Shown: piece by piece, positions 1 through 6,694 of the stretch
Layout of the letters: each line of letters starts with the position of its first letter
Position numbering within the stretch: the stretch's first letter is position 1
Source of the DNA: JAWWPY01 sp964412845
GTDB taxonomy: Bacteria; Actinomycetota; Actinomycetes; Streptosporangiales; Streptosporangiaceae
NCBI GenBank assembly: GCA_964412845.1
Contig: CAYPQM010000186.1
Span: 1-12,042 of the forward strand
Reading direction: 5' to 3'
Length of the DNA: 12,042 nt
Program-made: the position numbers and the translations under genes
Notes under the pieces: generated by a model
Databases searched by the model: none
What the model was told of the DNA's origin: nothing
Seen by the model: the letters and a program-made list of their open reading frames with translations, nothing else

Positions 1-1747
1 CCGGGCCACCCCGTACGGCTACAGCCTGTGGGAGTTCGGCGTCTACACCACGGGCAGCGGCGGTGGTGGCGGCGGCACCTCGTGCCCGGCCCAGTCGAAC
101 ACCCCGAACTTCGGCCCGAACGTGGACATCTTCGACCCCAGCATGTCCAGCGCGAGCATCCAGTCCACGCTGGACTCGGTGTTCAACACCCAGAAGCTCA
201 ACCAGTTCGGCACGCAGCGCTACGCCCTGCTGTTCAAGCCGGGCACCTACAGCGCCGAGGCCAACATCGGCTACTACACCTCCATCCAGGGCCTGGGCCA
301 GAATCCGGATGACGTCACCATCAATGGCGACGTCACCGTGGACGCGTTCGACGGCACCGGCAACGCCACGCAGAACTTCTGGCGGTCGGCGGAGAACCTG
401 GCCATCAACCCGTCCGCCGGGTCGGACCGCTGGGCCGTGGCCCAGGCGGGCCCGTTCCGCCGGATCGACGTGCACGGCGGGCTGGAGCTGTACCCGGCCA
501 GCTACGGCTACGCCAGCGGCGGCTACATCGCCGACACCAAGGTCTCCGGCCAGGTCTCCTCGGTGTCGCAGCAGCAGTGGTACTCACGGGACAGCAACTT
601 CGGCAGCTGGAGCGGCTCCGTGTGGAACATGGTGTTCTCCGGGGTGACCGGCGCTCCGGCGCAGAGTTTCCCCAGCCCGCCGATGACGACGCTGGCCAGC
701 ACGCCGGTGTCGCGGGACGTGCCGTACCTCTACGTCGATTCGAGCGGTAACTACCACGTCTTCGAGCCATCGCTGCGGACCAACGCCGCTGGCGCCAGCT
801 GGGCCAACGGCTCGACTCCCGGCACCAGCGTGGCGATGAGCCAGTTCTACGTCGCGACGCCGAGCGACAGCGCGGCGACCCTCAACACCATGCTGTCGGA
901 CGGCTGCAACCTGCTCTTCACCCCGGGCGTTTACAACCTGAGCCAGACGCTCAACGTCACGCACGCCAACACCACGATTCTCGGCCTCGGGTTCCCGACG
1001 CTCATCCCGCAGAACGGCGTGAACACCATGCAGGTGTCGGACGTGGACGGGGTCCGGATCGACGGCCTGCTGTTCGACGCGGGCACGGTCAACTCGGCGG
1101 CGCTGCTGACGGTCGGCACGGCCGGCTCCACGGTGAGCCACGCGAGCAACCCGATCTCGGTCCAGGATGTGTTCTTCCGGATCGGCGGCGACATCGCGGG
1201 CAAGGCCACGGCCAGCCTGGTGGCGAACGCCAACGACACCATCGTCGATGACATCTGGGCCTGGCGCGCCGACCATGGCAACTCCGGGACAGTCGGCTGG
1301 ACCACCAACACCGCCGACAACGGCATGATCGTCAACGGCAACAACGTCGAGGCGACCGGCCTGTTCGTCGAGCATTACCAGAAGTACGAGGTCACCTGGA
1401 ATGGCCAGAACGGAAAGGTGATCTTCTTCCAGAACGAGATGCCGTACGACCCGCCCAATCAGGCGGCGTGGATGAACGGCACGACCAACGGCTACGCCGC
1501 GATCAAGGTGGCCAGCACCGTCACCTCGTTCGGCGGATGGGGCCTCGGCAGCTACTGCTACTTCAACGTCAACCCGGCGGTGAACTCGGCCCGAGCGTTC
1601 GAGGCGCCTAATGCCTCGGGGGTGGCGTTCCACGGTCTGCTCACCGTCTCGCTGGGCGGGGTGGGCACGATCACCAACGTCATCAACACGACTGGAGCGG
1701 TCACGGCGTCCAACACGACTCCGAGCTACGTGGTCAGTTACCCGTAA
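1..1747 (+). CDS. Secreted GH55-type exo-beta-1,3-glucanase with CBM32 module, 5' end missing
   Basis: The reading frame is open from base 2 to the TAA at 1745-1747 (581 residues), so the gene starts left of the window; the GTG at 122 is internal. Residues 1-15 (RATPYGYSLWEFGVY) are the end of a CBM32/F5-8C module, followed by a Gly-rich linker (about 16-26) and a catalytic region of about 550 residues. This region holds two similar beta-helix halves, each with an LLFxPGxY element (codons near 221-250 and 907-936). Family knowledge: GH55 enzymes have tandem beta-helices and release glucose or gentiobiose from beta-1,3-glucan ends by inversion. Seen here: Glu457 (VEHYQ) and Glu479 (NEMPYDPP), 22 apart, matching my recollection of the Glu480/Glu502 pair of Streptomyces Lam55A, and a QQQ at 190-192 resembling its active-site glutamines. 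It probably works outside the cell with the GH16 enzyme next door. Similar proteins are often mislabelled coagulation factor 5/8 or adenylyl cyclase. Confidence 0.85.
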   Translation, partial: RATPYGYSLWEFGVYTTGSGGGGGGTSCPAQSNTPNFGPNVDIFDPSMSSASIQSTLDSVFNTQKLNQFGTQRYALLFKPGTYSAEANIGYYTSIQGLGQNPDDVTINGDVTVDAFDGTGNATQNFWRSAENLAINPSAGSDRWAVAQAGPFRRIDVHGGLELYPASYGYASGGYIADTKVSGQVSSVSQQQWYSRDSNFGSWSGSVWNMVFSGVTGAPAQSFPSPPMTTLASTPVSRDVPYLYVDSSGNYHVFEPSLRTNAAGASWANGSTPGTSVAMSQFYVATPSDSAATLNTMLSDGCNLLFTPGVYNLSQTLNVTHANTTILGLGFPTLIPQNGVNTMQVSDVDGVRIDGLLFDAGTVNSAALLTVGTAGSTVSHASNPISVQDVFFRIGGDIAGKATASLVANANDTIVDDIWAWRADHGNSGTVGWTTNTADNGMIVNGNNVEATGLFVEHYQKYEVTWNGQNGKVIFFQNEMPYDPPNQAAWMNGTTNGYAAIKVASTVTSFGGWGLGSYCYFNVNPAVNSARAFEAPNASGVAFHGLLTVSLGGVGTITNVINTTGAVTASNTTPSYVVSYP

Positions 1748-1767
1748 CGAAACCGTTCCACCAGCGG

Positions 1768-1801
1768 CGCCGGCAGGCCTACGTGCCCAGGTCTGCCGGC
1801 G
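1768..1801 (+). terminator. Strong hairpin between the GH55 and GH16 genes
   Basis: An inverted repeat forms a 13-bp stem (1768-1780 with 1789-1801; arm CGCCGGCAGGCCT, with one G-U pair) around an 8-base loop. It begins 20 bases after the GH55 stop. No T tract follows, as is usual for actinomycete terminators. It either ends GH55 transcription or protects or attenuates a common transcript, because only 48 bases remain before the GH16 start and I see no clear promoter in them. Confidence 0.65.
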
Positions 1802-1849
1802 ACCGCCGGACTTCCCCCGAGCCGGCCCGCGAACCCGAAGGAAACCCCC

Positions 1850-3673
1850 ATGCATAACGCGAGGAACAACGCAGGCCCGGCGAGCTGCCGCGGGCGCGGC
1901 CGACGGGGGTTGCGCATTAAAGCGGCGTTCTCGGCGGTGGCGGTCCTCGTCAGCACAGCGGGCCTCGCGGGTGCCGCCGCGCTGGCCCTTCCCGGTGCGG
2001 CCGCTGCAGCCGTGGCCGCGCCGGCCGCGGTGTCGGCGCCAGCGGCGGTGCCGGCGGGGCCGCCCGGCTTCAGCCTGACCTGGAGCGACGACTTCACCGG
2101 CGCCGCCGGCACCGGAATCGACTCGAACTGGAAGTACGACACCGGACCCGGCAGCAGCTTCGGCACCGGCGAGATCGAGACGATGACGAACAGCGCGTCG
2201 AACGTCTACCAGGACGGCGCCGGCGATCTTGTCCTCCAGGCGCTGCACTCCGGGACCGACCCAGGGACGGGCTGGACGTCCGGCCGCGTGGAGACCAACG
2301 CGGCGACGTTCGGCGCTCCGGCCGGTGGCGTGGTGGAGATGCAGGCATCGGTTCAGCAGCCCAGCCTGACGACCGCGAACGGCGCCGGCTACTGGCCGGC
2401 CTTCTGGATGCTTGGCTCGACCTTGCGCACCGGGACGGCATGGCCGGCGTCGGGCGAGGTGGACATCCTGGAGGACATCAACAGCCGCAGCACGGTCTTC
2501 GGGACCTTGCACTGCGGGACGAATCCGGGCGGCCCGTGCAACGAGTCGACCGGCATCGGCAGCGGGGAGCGGCCGTGCAGCGGTTGCAATACGGCTTTCC
2601 ACACGTACGCCGTGCAGATCGACCGCTCGGTATCTCCTGAGCAGATCAGGTGGTACCTCGACGGGACCAACTACTTCACCGTCAACGCCACTCAGGTGGA
2701 CGCCACCACCTGGGCCAACGCGGTCGACCACCCGTTTTTCATCATCCTTGACCTGGCCCTGGGCGGCGGCTTCCCGGCCGCCTTCGGCGGGGGCCCGAAC
2801 GCGTCCACCGCGTCCGGCGGCCAGCTCAAGGTGGACTACGTGGCCGTCTACAACAAGCCTCCGGCTGGCGGCGGAGGCGGCGGCACCGGCGCGGACATCG
2901 CGCAGGGCAAGCCCACGACGGCCTCGTCGGTGGAGAACGCGGGCACGCCCGCCGCCGACGCGACCGATGGGAACACCGGGACCCGCTGGTCCAGCGCGTT
3001 CAGCGATCCCCAGTGGCTGCAGGTTGACCTGGGCCAGACGTACAGCATCAGCGATGTGACCCTGAACTGGGAGGCGGCCTACGCGAAAGCCTTCCAGATC
3101 CAGACGTCCCCGGACGGCGCGACCTGGACGACGATCTACTCGACAACGACGGGGACCGGCGGGGTCCAGGATCTGCCGGTGACCGGTACCGGCCGCTACA
3201 TCCGGATGTACGGCACGCAGCGGGCGACGCAGTACGGCTACTCGCTGTGGGAGTTCTCGGTTAGCGGCACACCGGCGACCGGCTCACCTGCCCTGCTCTC
3301 GCCAGGCCACCCCGCGACCGCATCATCGGTGGAGAACGCCTCGTTCCCGGCCGCCGACGCCGTCGACGGGAACACCGGCACCCGCTGGTCCAGCGCGTTC
3401 AGTGATCCGCAGTGGCTGGAGGTCGACCTCGGCGCGACCCATGCGCTCAGTCAGATCGTGCTGAACTGGGAAGCGGCCTATGCCACGGCTTTCCAGATCC
3501 AGACGTCCCCGGACGGCGCGACCTGGACGACGATCTACTCGACAACGACCGGCAGCGGAGGGGTGCAAACCCTTCCGGTGAATGGCACCGGGCGCTATGT
3601 CCGGATATACGGCACGCAGCGGGCCACGCCCTACGGGTACTCGCTCTGGGAGTTCCAGGTTTTCGGCAGCTGA
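1850..3673 (+). CDS. Secreted GH16 endo-beta-1,3-glucanase (laminarinase type) with two CBM32 modules
   Basis: The protein has 607 residues. It would hydrolyse internal beta-1,3 bonds of laminarin-like or fungal-wall glucan outside the cell. Residues 1-50 form an export signal with a basic n-region (RGRGRRGLRIK, a weak twin-arginine match) and an Ala-rich core; an Ala/Pro stretch runs to about 70. The GH16 domain covers about 73-336, with GYWPAFWMLG (179-188) and the catalytic signature EVDILE: Glu203 nucleophile, Asp205, Glu208 acid/base, in the ExDxxE form typical of laminarinases. Four cysteines (222, 230, 243, 246) sit in an insert after the catalytic strand and could form disulfides. A Gly linker (339-347) leads to CBM32 modules at about 349-473 and 482-607. 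The start is supported by GAAGGA at 1837-1842, 7 bases before ATG. The neighbouring GH55 protein carries the same CBM32 type, which suggests a shared substrate. Endo action on beta-1,3-glucan is inferred from the motif; other GH16 specificities cannot be excluded. Confidence 0.93.
   Translation: MHNARNNAGPASCRGRGRRGLRIKAAFSAVAVLVSTAGLAGAAALALPGAAAAAVAAPAAVSAPAAVPAGPPGFSLTWSDDFTGAAGTGIDSNWKYDTGPGSSFGTGEIETMTNSASNVYQDGAGDLVLQALHSGTDPGTGWTSGRVETNAATFGAPAGGVVEMQASVQQPSLTTANGAGYWPAFWMLGSTLRTGTAWPASGEVDILEDINSRSTVFGTLHCGTNPGGPCNESTGIGSGERPCSGCNTAFHTYAVQIDRSVSPEQIRWYLDGTNYFTVNATQVDATTWANAVDHPFFIILDLALGGGFPAAFGGGPNASTASGGQLKVDYVAVYNKPPAGGGGGGTGADIAQGKPTTASSVENAGTPAADATDGNTGTRWSSAFSDPQWLQVDLGQTYSISDVTLNWEAAYAKAFQIQTSPDGATWTTIYSTTTGTGGVQDLPVTGTGRYIRMYGTQRATQYGYSLWEFSVSGTPATGSPALLSPGHPATASSVENASFPAADAVDGNTGTRWSSAFSDPQWLEVDLGATHALSQIVLNWEAAYATAFQIQTSPDGATWTTIYSTTTGSGGVQTLPVNGTGRYVRIYGTQRATPYGYSLWEFQVFGS
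2898..3670 (+). repeat. Tandem CBM32 module repeat, 399-bp period
   Basis: The two C-terminal CBM32 modules of the GH16 enzyme are direct repeats offset by exactly 399 bp (133 codons). The best stretch, 3092-3150 versus 3491-3549, is identical over 59 bases. Shared protein landmarks are ASSVENA, DGNTGTRWSSAFSDPQWL, LNWEAAYA, FQIQTSPDGATWTTIYSTTTG and YGYSLWEF. Synonymous positions also match in the 59-base core, so the duplication is recent or is kept alike by gene conversion. The two ends of each module have diverged normally. Confidence 0.9.
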
Positions 3674-3761
3674 CCTGCTCAGCCGGGCCACCCCCCGGGC
3701 TCCCCGAAATGGGGACCTTCGCCTCTTGCGCTGGCCGCCGCCACCAGGATCAGATGCGATC

Positions 3762-3809
3762 ATGGAACCACCACAGTATCCAGTCATGGAACCATCCCAG
3801 TATCCGGTG
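3762..3809 (+). repeat. 24-bp tandem duplication at a gene start
   Basis: Two 24-base units (3762-3785 and 3786-3809) differ at only a few bases. Each begins with ATG and encodes MEPPQYPV and MEPSQYPV respectively. The duplication therefore gives the DUF4389 gene two in-frame start codons eight residues apart. Confidence 0.85.
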
Positions 3810-4424
3810 CAGTTCTCGATCGACTACCCGGACCGGCCGCTCAACCGGCTGACCACGGCGTTCCGGATCTTCTGGATCATCCCGATCGCCATCGTGCTCG
3901 GAACGGTATCCGGTGGCGTCTGGCAATCGTCATACGGGCATAGCAGCACGACGACCACATTCGCCGCCGGAACCGGCGGCCTGCTGCTGGCCGGCCCGCT
4001 GCTGATGATCCTTTTCCGCCAGAAGTACCCCCGGTGGTGGTTCGACTGGAACCTGGAGTTGCAGCGCTTCGGTAACCGGGTCGGCGCCTATCTCACGCTG
4101 ATGGATGACCGGTACCCATCGACCGACGACCACCAGTCGGTCCACCTGGACTACCCCTATCCCGACGCGGAGCGTGACCTGAACCGGTGGCTCCCGCTGG
4201 TGAAATGGCTGCTGGCCCTCCCGCATTACATCGTGCTCTTCTTCCTGGAGATCGCCGCCTTCTTCGTGGTGGTCGTGGCCTGGTTCGCGATCTTGTTCAC
4301 CGGCCGGTACCCCCGGGGGATGTTCGATTTCGTGCTGGGCGTCATCCGCTGGCACAACCGTGTCATCGGCTACGCGCTCATCCTGGTCACCGACGAGTAC
4401 CCGCCGTTCCGGCTGGCGCCATGA
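3762..4424 (+). CDS. DUF4389 family integral membrane protein
   Basis: The protein has 220 residues from the ATG at 3762; a start at 3786 is also possible. The frame is open upstream into the GH16 gene, but that part would overlap it and looks unlike protein, so I chose the start where MEPPQYPV begins. The only ribosome-site candidate is AGGA at 3746-3749, a rather long 12 bases away. The sequence shows two copies of one unit: DYPDRPLNRL...RYPRWWFDW...GAYLTLMDDRYP (about 17-119) and DYPYPDAERDLNRW...RYPRGMFDF...GYALILVTDEYP (about 130-215). Hydrophobic segments lie at about 33-54, 67-86 and 143-180 (one long or two short spans). These features fit DUF4389, a bacterial membrane family without known function. 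It lies 88 bases after the GH16 stop on the same strand; any link to glucan use is positional only. Confidence 0.85.
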   Translation: MEPPQYPVMEPSQYPVQFSIDYPDRPLNRLTTAFRIFWIIPIAIVLGTVSGGVWQSSYGHSSTTTTFAAGTGGLLLAGPLLMILFRQKYPRWWFDWNLELQRFGNRVGAYLTLMDDRYPSTDDHQSVHLDYPYPDAERDLNRWLPLVKWLLALPHYIVLFFLEIAAFFVVVVAWFAILFTGRYPRGMFDFVLGVIRWHNRVIGYALILVTDEYPPFRLAP

Positions 4425-4448
4425 CATCCGTGCGGTCCCGCGCGCGGA

Positions 4449-4483
4449 AGCGGCCGGGTGGCCCGCCGGGCCACCCGGCCGCT
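4449..4483. terminator. Bidirectional terminator between convergent genes
   Basis: A perfect 16-bp stem (4449-4464 with 4468-4483; arm AGCGGCCGGGTGGCCC) closes a 3-base loop. It lies 24 bases after the DUF4389 stop and 18 bases beyond the stop of the opposing gene at 4502, so the symmetrical structure can end transcription from both sides. No T tract is present, which is normal in GC-rich actinomycetes. Confidence 0.9.
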
Positions 4484-4501
4484 GGCTACCGGAGGTCGGC
4501 G

Positions 4502-6385
4502 TTACTGGACGCTGACGTCATCGAACAGGGTGAAAGTGGGATCGCCGGGGTAGTTGTCGTCGCGGCTGGTCAGGGTCAGGGTGTACGAATGCCCTGATGT
4601 CACGGCATGGGTCACCTGCCGCCAGCCTGAGCTGGCCACGCAGGTCCTGGCCAGGACCGTGCTGGTGGTGCCGGTCGTGTTGTCCCGCAAGGTGGCGGTC
4701 GCCCAGTCATAGGTGACGGTGTCCGGACAGGTCACGTTGTACCAGAAGGACAGCGTGCTGCCGCTGGCGGTGAAAGTCTGGATGATGTTCGAGTTGCCGT
4801 TGGTCGGTGAGCTGGAGCCGGCCCGGGCCGCGAAGGTACCCGAGTGCGCCCCTGAGGAGACGATCGCTGCCGCCGCCCCGCTGGTGGTCCAGCCGGAGAA
4901 GGTGCCGGCCTCGAATCCGCCGTTGCTGATCCCGCCGCCACCGGTGCCACCCGAGGAACCGATCGTCCAGGTGAAGCTGGCCGATCCGAAGGCGCTGGTG
5001 GTGTCCCTGGCGGTCACGGTGACGCTGTACGTGCCCGCCGCGGCGGGGGTGCCGCTGATCAGCCCGGTGGCGGAGCTGATCGACAGGCCTGACGGCAGGC
5101 CCGTGGCGCTGTAGCTGAGGGTCTGGCCGGACGCTGAGTCGGTCGCGCTGATCTGCAGGCTGGTGGCGGTGCCGACGGTGCCGGTCTTGCTGCCTGGGTT
5201 GGTGACCGTCACGGTGTTGCCGCCGCCGCCGTTGGTGACGATGGCGTGGCTGCCCTCGCAGCTGCCCGCGCCGCCTGCGCCGTCGTTGGCCCAGGTGGTC
5301 TGCACGGCGAAGGTGCCAGTGCCGGTGGTCAGGTCGAATGATCCGCCGCTGGTGCCTGGGGTGATCCAGGCGCATTTGTCGCCGTTCTCGTTACCGCTGG
5401 TGTCGGTGTAACCGCCGGCCGGGTTCTGGTCGGTGATGGTCTCGGCGTATTCGTGGCCCTCGACGATGGAGATGCCATCTTTGCCGCCCGAGCTGCCGGA
5501 GTTGACGAAGCTCGCCCCGCAGGAGGCGCCCGCGTCAGTGATGTACGGCAGGTTGGTGAAGGCGATGTCCCCATCGGGTGAGGTCACCGCACCGCCGCTC
5601 AGGGTGCTGTCGCCGTTGTAGTCGTGCCAGGCGCAGAACCCGTTGGTAAGCCACCCGTCGGGGTTGGCGCCGTGCGGGGAGATGACGACGTACTGGGCGT
5701 CCCGGTTGGCCGCCGCGGTGGTGTTGCCGAAGTGGGTGGCCGCGTTGACTGCTTCCACCCCCAGCTGGTGGCCGGTGGCCGAGCTCGGCGAGGCGGTGCT
5801 CTCGTCGACCCAGACGCCGGCCAGGGCGCCGCCGGTGGGGTAGGCGACATGCTCGGTGTTGCTGGCCGGGCAGGACTGGGCGCCGACCGTGACGCCGTCG
5901 CAGTACTGGGTCATCACACCGGACCACAGTTCACCACCCGTGCCCAGGCCCTTCATGAGCTGCTGGAGGTAGGGCGCTTCCCCGGAGGGGTCGCCCGACA
6001 GGGTCACGTTCCCGTTGGCGTCGGTGCCCTGGGTACCCCACTGGGAGCCGTAGAAGACCAGGTAGACCTTCTCGGCGCCGGTCGTGACGCCGATGCCATC
6101 GATGCCTCCGCCATAGTTCAGGTCATTCGCCGACAGCGCTCGAACGGCTGGATGGGTAGCCGCCCAGCTCCGCATTTTCGTAACCTGCGGAATGGTCGGA
6201 ATGACGCCACGCCGGTAGGCGTGCTGGTAGGCGGGCGAGTAAGGGTTGCTCGTCGTGGGGGTAGGCGTGGTGACGGCCTGCGCCGTGGTAACGGCGGCCA
6301 TGGTCCCGGACGCAAGGGCCAGCGCGGCGAACATGGTGATGCTGCCGCGGGTGACCCTTCGCCGGATGGGGGTACGGAGTGGCAT
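4502..6385 (-). CDS. Secreted HExxE-motif protein with putative Ig-like domain and C-terminal beta-sandwich module
   Basis: The protein has 627 residues. A signal peptide (1-37: basic PIRRRVTRG, hydrophobic core, AQA cleavage site) is followed by an N-terminal domain to about 385. This contains KVYLVFYGSQWG (106-117), SPHGANPDGW (236-245), GFCAWHDY (249-256), PDGDIAFTNLPYI and HEYAETITDQNP (311-322), then ENGDKCAW (333-340). His311, Glu312, Glu315 and perhaps Glu333 are candidate metal-site residues, but this is not the classical HExxH. The order of motifs weakly recalls plant EXORDIUM/Phi-1 proteins and bacterial relatives; that is my inference. Residues about 391-476 are a putative Ig domain (LPSGLSISSATGLISGTP), and about 486-627 look like a carbohydrate-binding-like sandwich starting NGGFEAGTFSGWT. 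The start is set by AAGGGAG (6390-6396) just upstream of ATG. It is monocistronic, with its own promoter and terminator. I am sure of the gene but not of its activity. Confidence 0.88.
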   Translation of the reverse strand: MPLRTPIRRRVTRGSITMFAALALASGTMAAVTTAQAVTTPTPTTSNPYSPAYQHAYRRGVIPTIPQVTKMRSWAATHPAVRALSANDLNYGGGIDGIGVTTGAEKVYLVFYGSQWGTQGTDANGNVTLSGDPSGEAPYLQQLMKGLGTGGELWSGVMTQYCDGVTVGAQSCPASNTEHVAYPTGGALAGVWVDESTASPSSATGHQLGVEAVNAATHFGNTTAAANRDAQYVVISPHGANPDGWLTNGFCAWHDYNGDSTLSGGAVTSPDGDIAFTNLPYITDAGASCGASFVNSGSSGGKDGISIVEGHEYAETITDQNPAGGYTDTSGNENGDKCAWITPGTSGGSFDLTTGTGTFAVQTTWANDGAGGAGSCEGSHAIVTNGGGGNTVTVTNPGSKTGTVGTATSLQISATDSASGQTLSYSATGLPSGLSISSATGLISGTPAAAGTYSVTVTARDTTSAFGSASFTWTIGSSGGTGGGGISNGGFEAGTFSGWTTSGAAAAIVSSGAHSGTFAARAGSSSPTNGNSNIIQTFTASGSTLSFWYNVTCPDTVTYDWATATLRDNTTGTTSTVLARTCVASSGWRQVTHAVTSGHSYTLTLTSRDDNYPGDPTFTLFDDVSVQ

Positions 6386-6469
6386 CCTGCTCCCTTCAAC
6401 TACGCCAACGGTCGCCGCCGGTCGCGCCCGGCAGCCGATGTGGCACCACGGGTAGCGGTGCTTGCGCGA

Positions 6470-6498
6470 AACATAACCAGGAGCCGGTAGAGGGTCAA
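6470..6498 (-). promoter_or_regulatory. Putative sigma-70-type promoter of the secreted HExxE protein gene
   Basis: On the - strand, TTGACC (6498-6493) is followed after 17 bases by TATGTT (6475-6470), a good match to the vegetative -35/-10 pattern of actinomycetes. Transcription would start near 6463, leaving an untranslated leader of about 78 bases that contains a short 5-bp hairpin (6443-6447 with 6457-6461). This is a pattern match only. Confidence 0.5.
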
Positions 6499-6537
6499 TG
6501 TCCAGCGCCTAAAAAAATGGTGCCGTAAGCAGTTCGT

Positions 6538-6572
6538 ATTGGCCGGGCCGGTCCTTCTGGGAATTGGCCGGG
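6538..6572. repeat. Short direct repeat upstream of the promoter
   Basis: ATTGGCCGGG occurs at 6538-6547 and again at 6563-6572, 25 bases apart, roughly 75-110 bases upstream of the expected transcription start of the HExxE gene. It could be a regulator site or chance in GC-rich DNA. The rest of the 309-base intergenic stretch (6386-6694) holds only the promoter, the hairpin at 6582-6616 and no credible small gene. Confidence 0.3.
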
Positions 6573-6581
6573 GCCGCACGC

Positions 6582-6616
6582 ATCAGGGCCCACTGACACT
6601 GCCGGTAGGCCCTGAT
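6582..6616 (-). terminator. Candidate terminator of the permease-glucosidase-glucuronidase operon
   Basis: A perfect 9-bp inverted repeat (6582-6590 with 6608-6616; arm ATCAGGGCC) encloses a 17-base loop. It lies about 80-110 bases downstream of the GH2 stop on the - strand and before the promoter of the next gene, so it is well placed to end the operon. The long loop and the lack of a T tract make it less certain than the hairpin at 4449-4483. Confidence 0.5.
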
Positions 6617-6694
6617 CACTGCTACGTCAAGATGGCGGGCTGCTAAGTTCTTCTTAAGATTCCAGCGCGGCCAGCCGCCGGTCCTGGCGCAGGC

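Noticed and set aside
122..1747. GTG at 122 as the GH55 gene start
   Set aside because: The same frame continues upstream to the window edge and encodes a genuine CBM32 end and Gly linker, so this GTG is an internal valine.
584..2731. A 715-codon open frame on the - strand
   Set aside because: It lies antisense to the GH55 and GH16 genes, spans their intergenic hairpin, and its product is Arg/Gly/Val/His-rich with no recognisable motif; long antisense frames are normal in DNA this rich in GC.
3582..3761. Extended N-terminus of the DUF4389 protein
   Set aside because: It would overlap the GH16 C-terminal CBM32 by 92 bases, and the extra 60 residues look like shadow sequence.
3674..3761. Terminator after the GH16 gene
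   Set aside because: Only 5-bp inverted repeats (CCGGG/CCCGG and TCCCC/GGGGA) are visible, too weak to call in GC-rich DNA.
5624..6490. A 288-codon open frame on the + strand
   Set aside because: It is antisense to the secreted HExxE gene and its promoter, with low-complexity Gly/Val/Arg composition and no family features.
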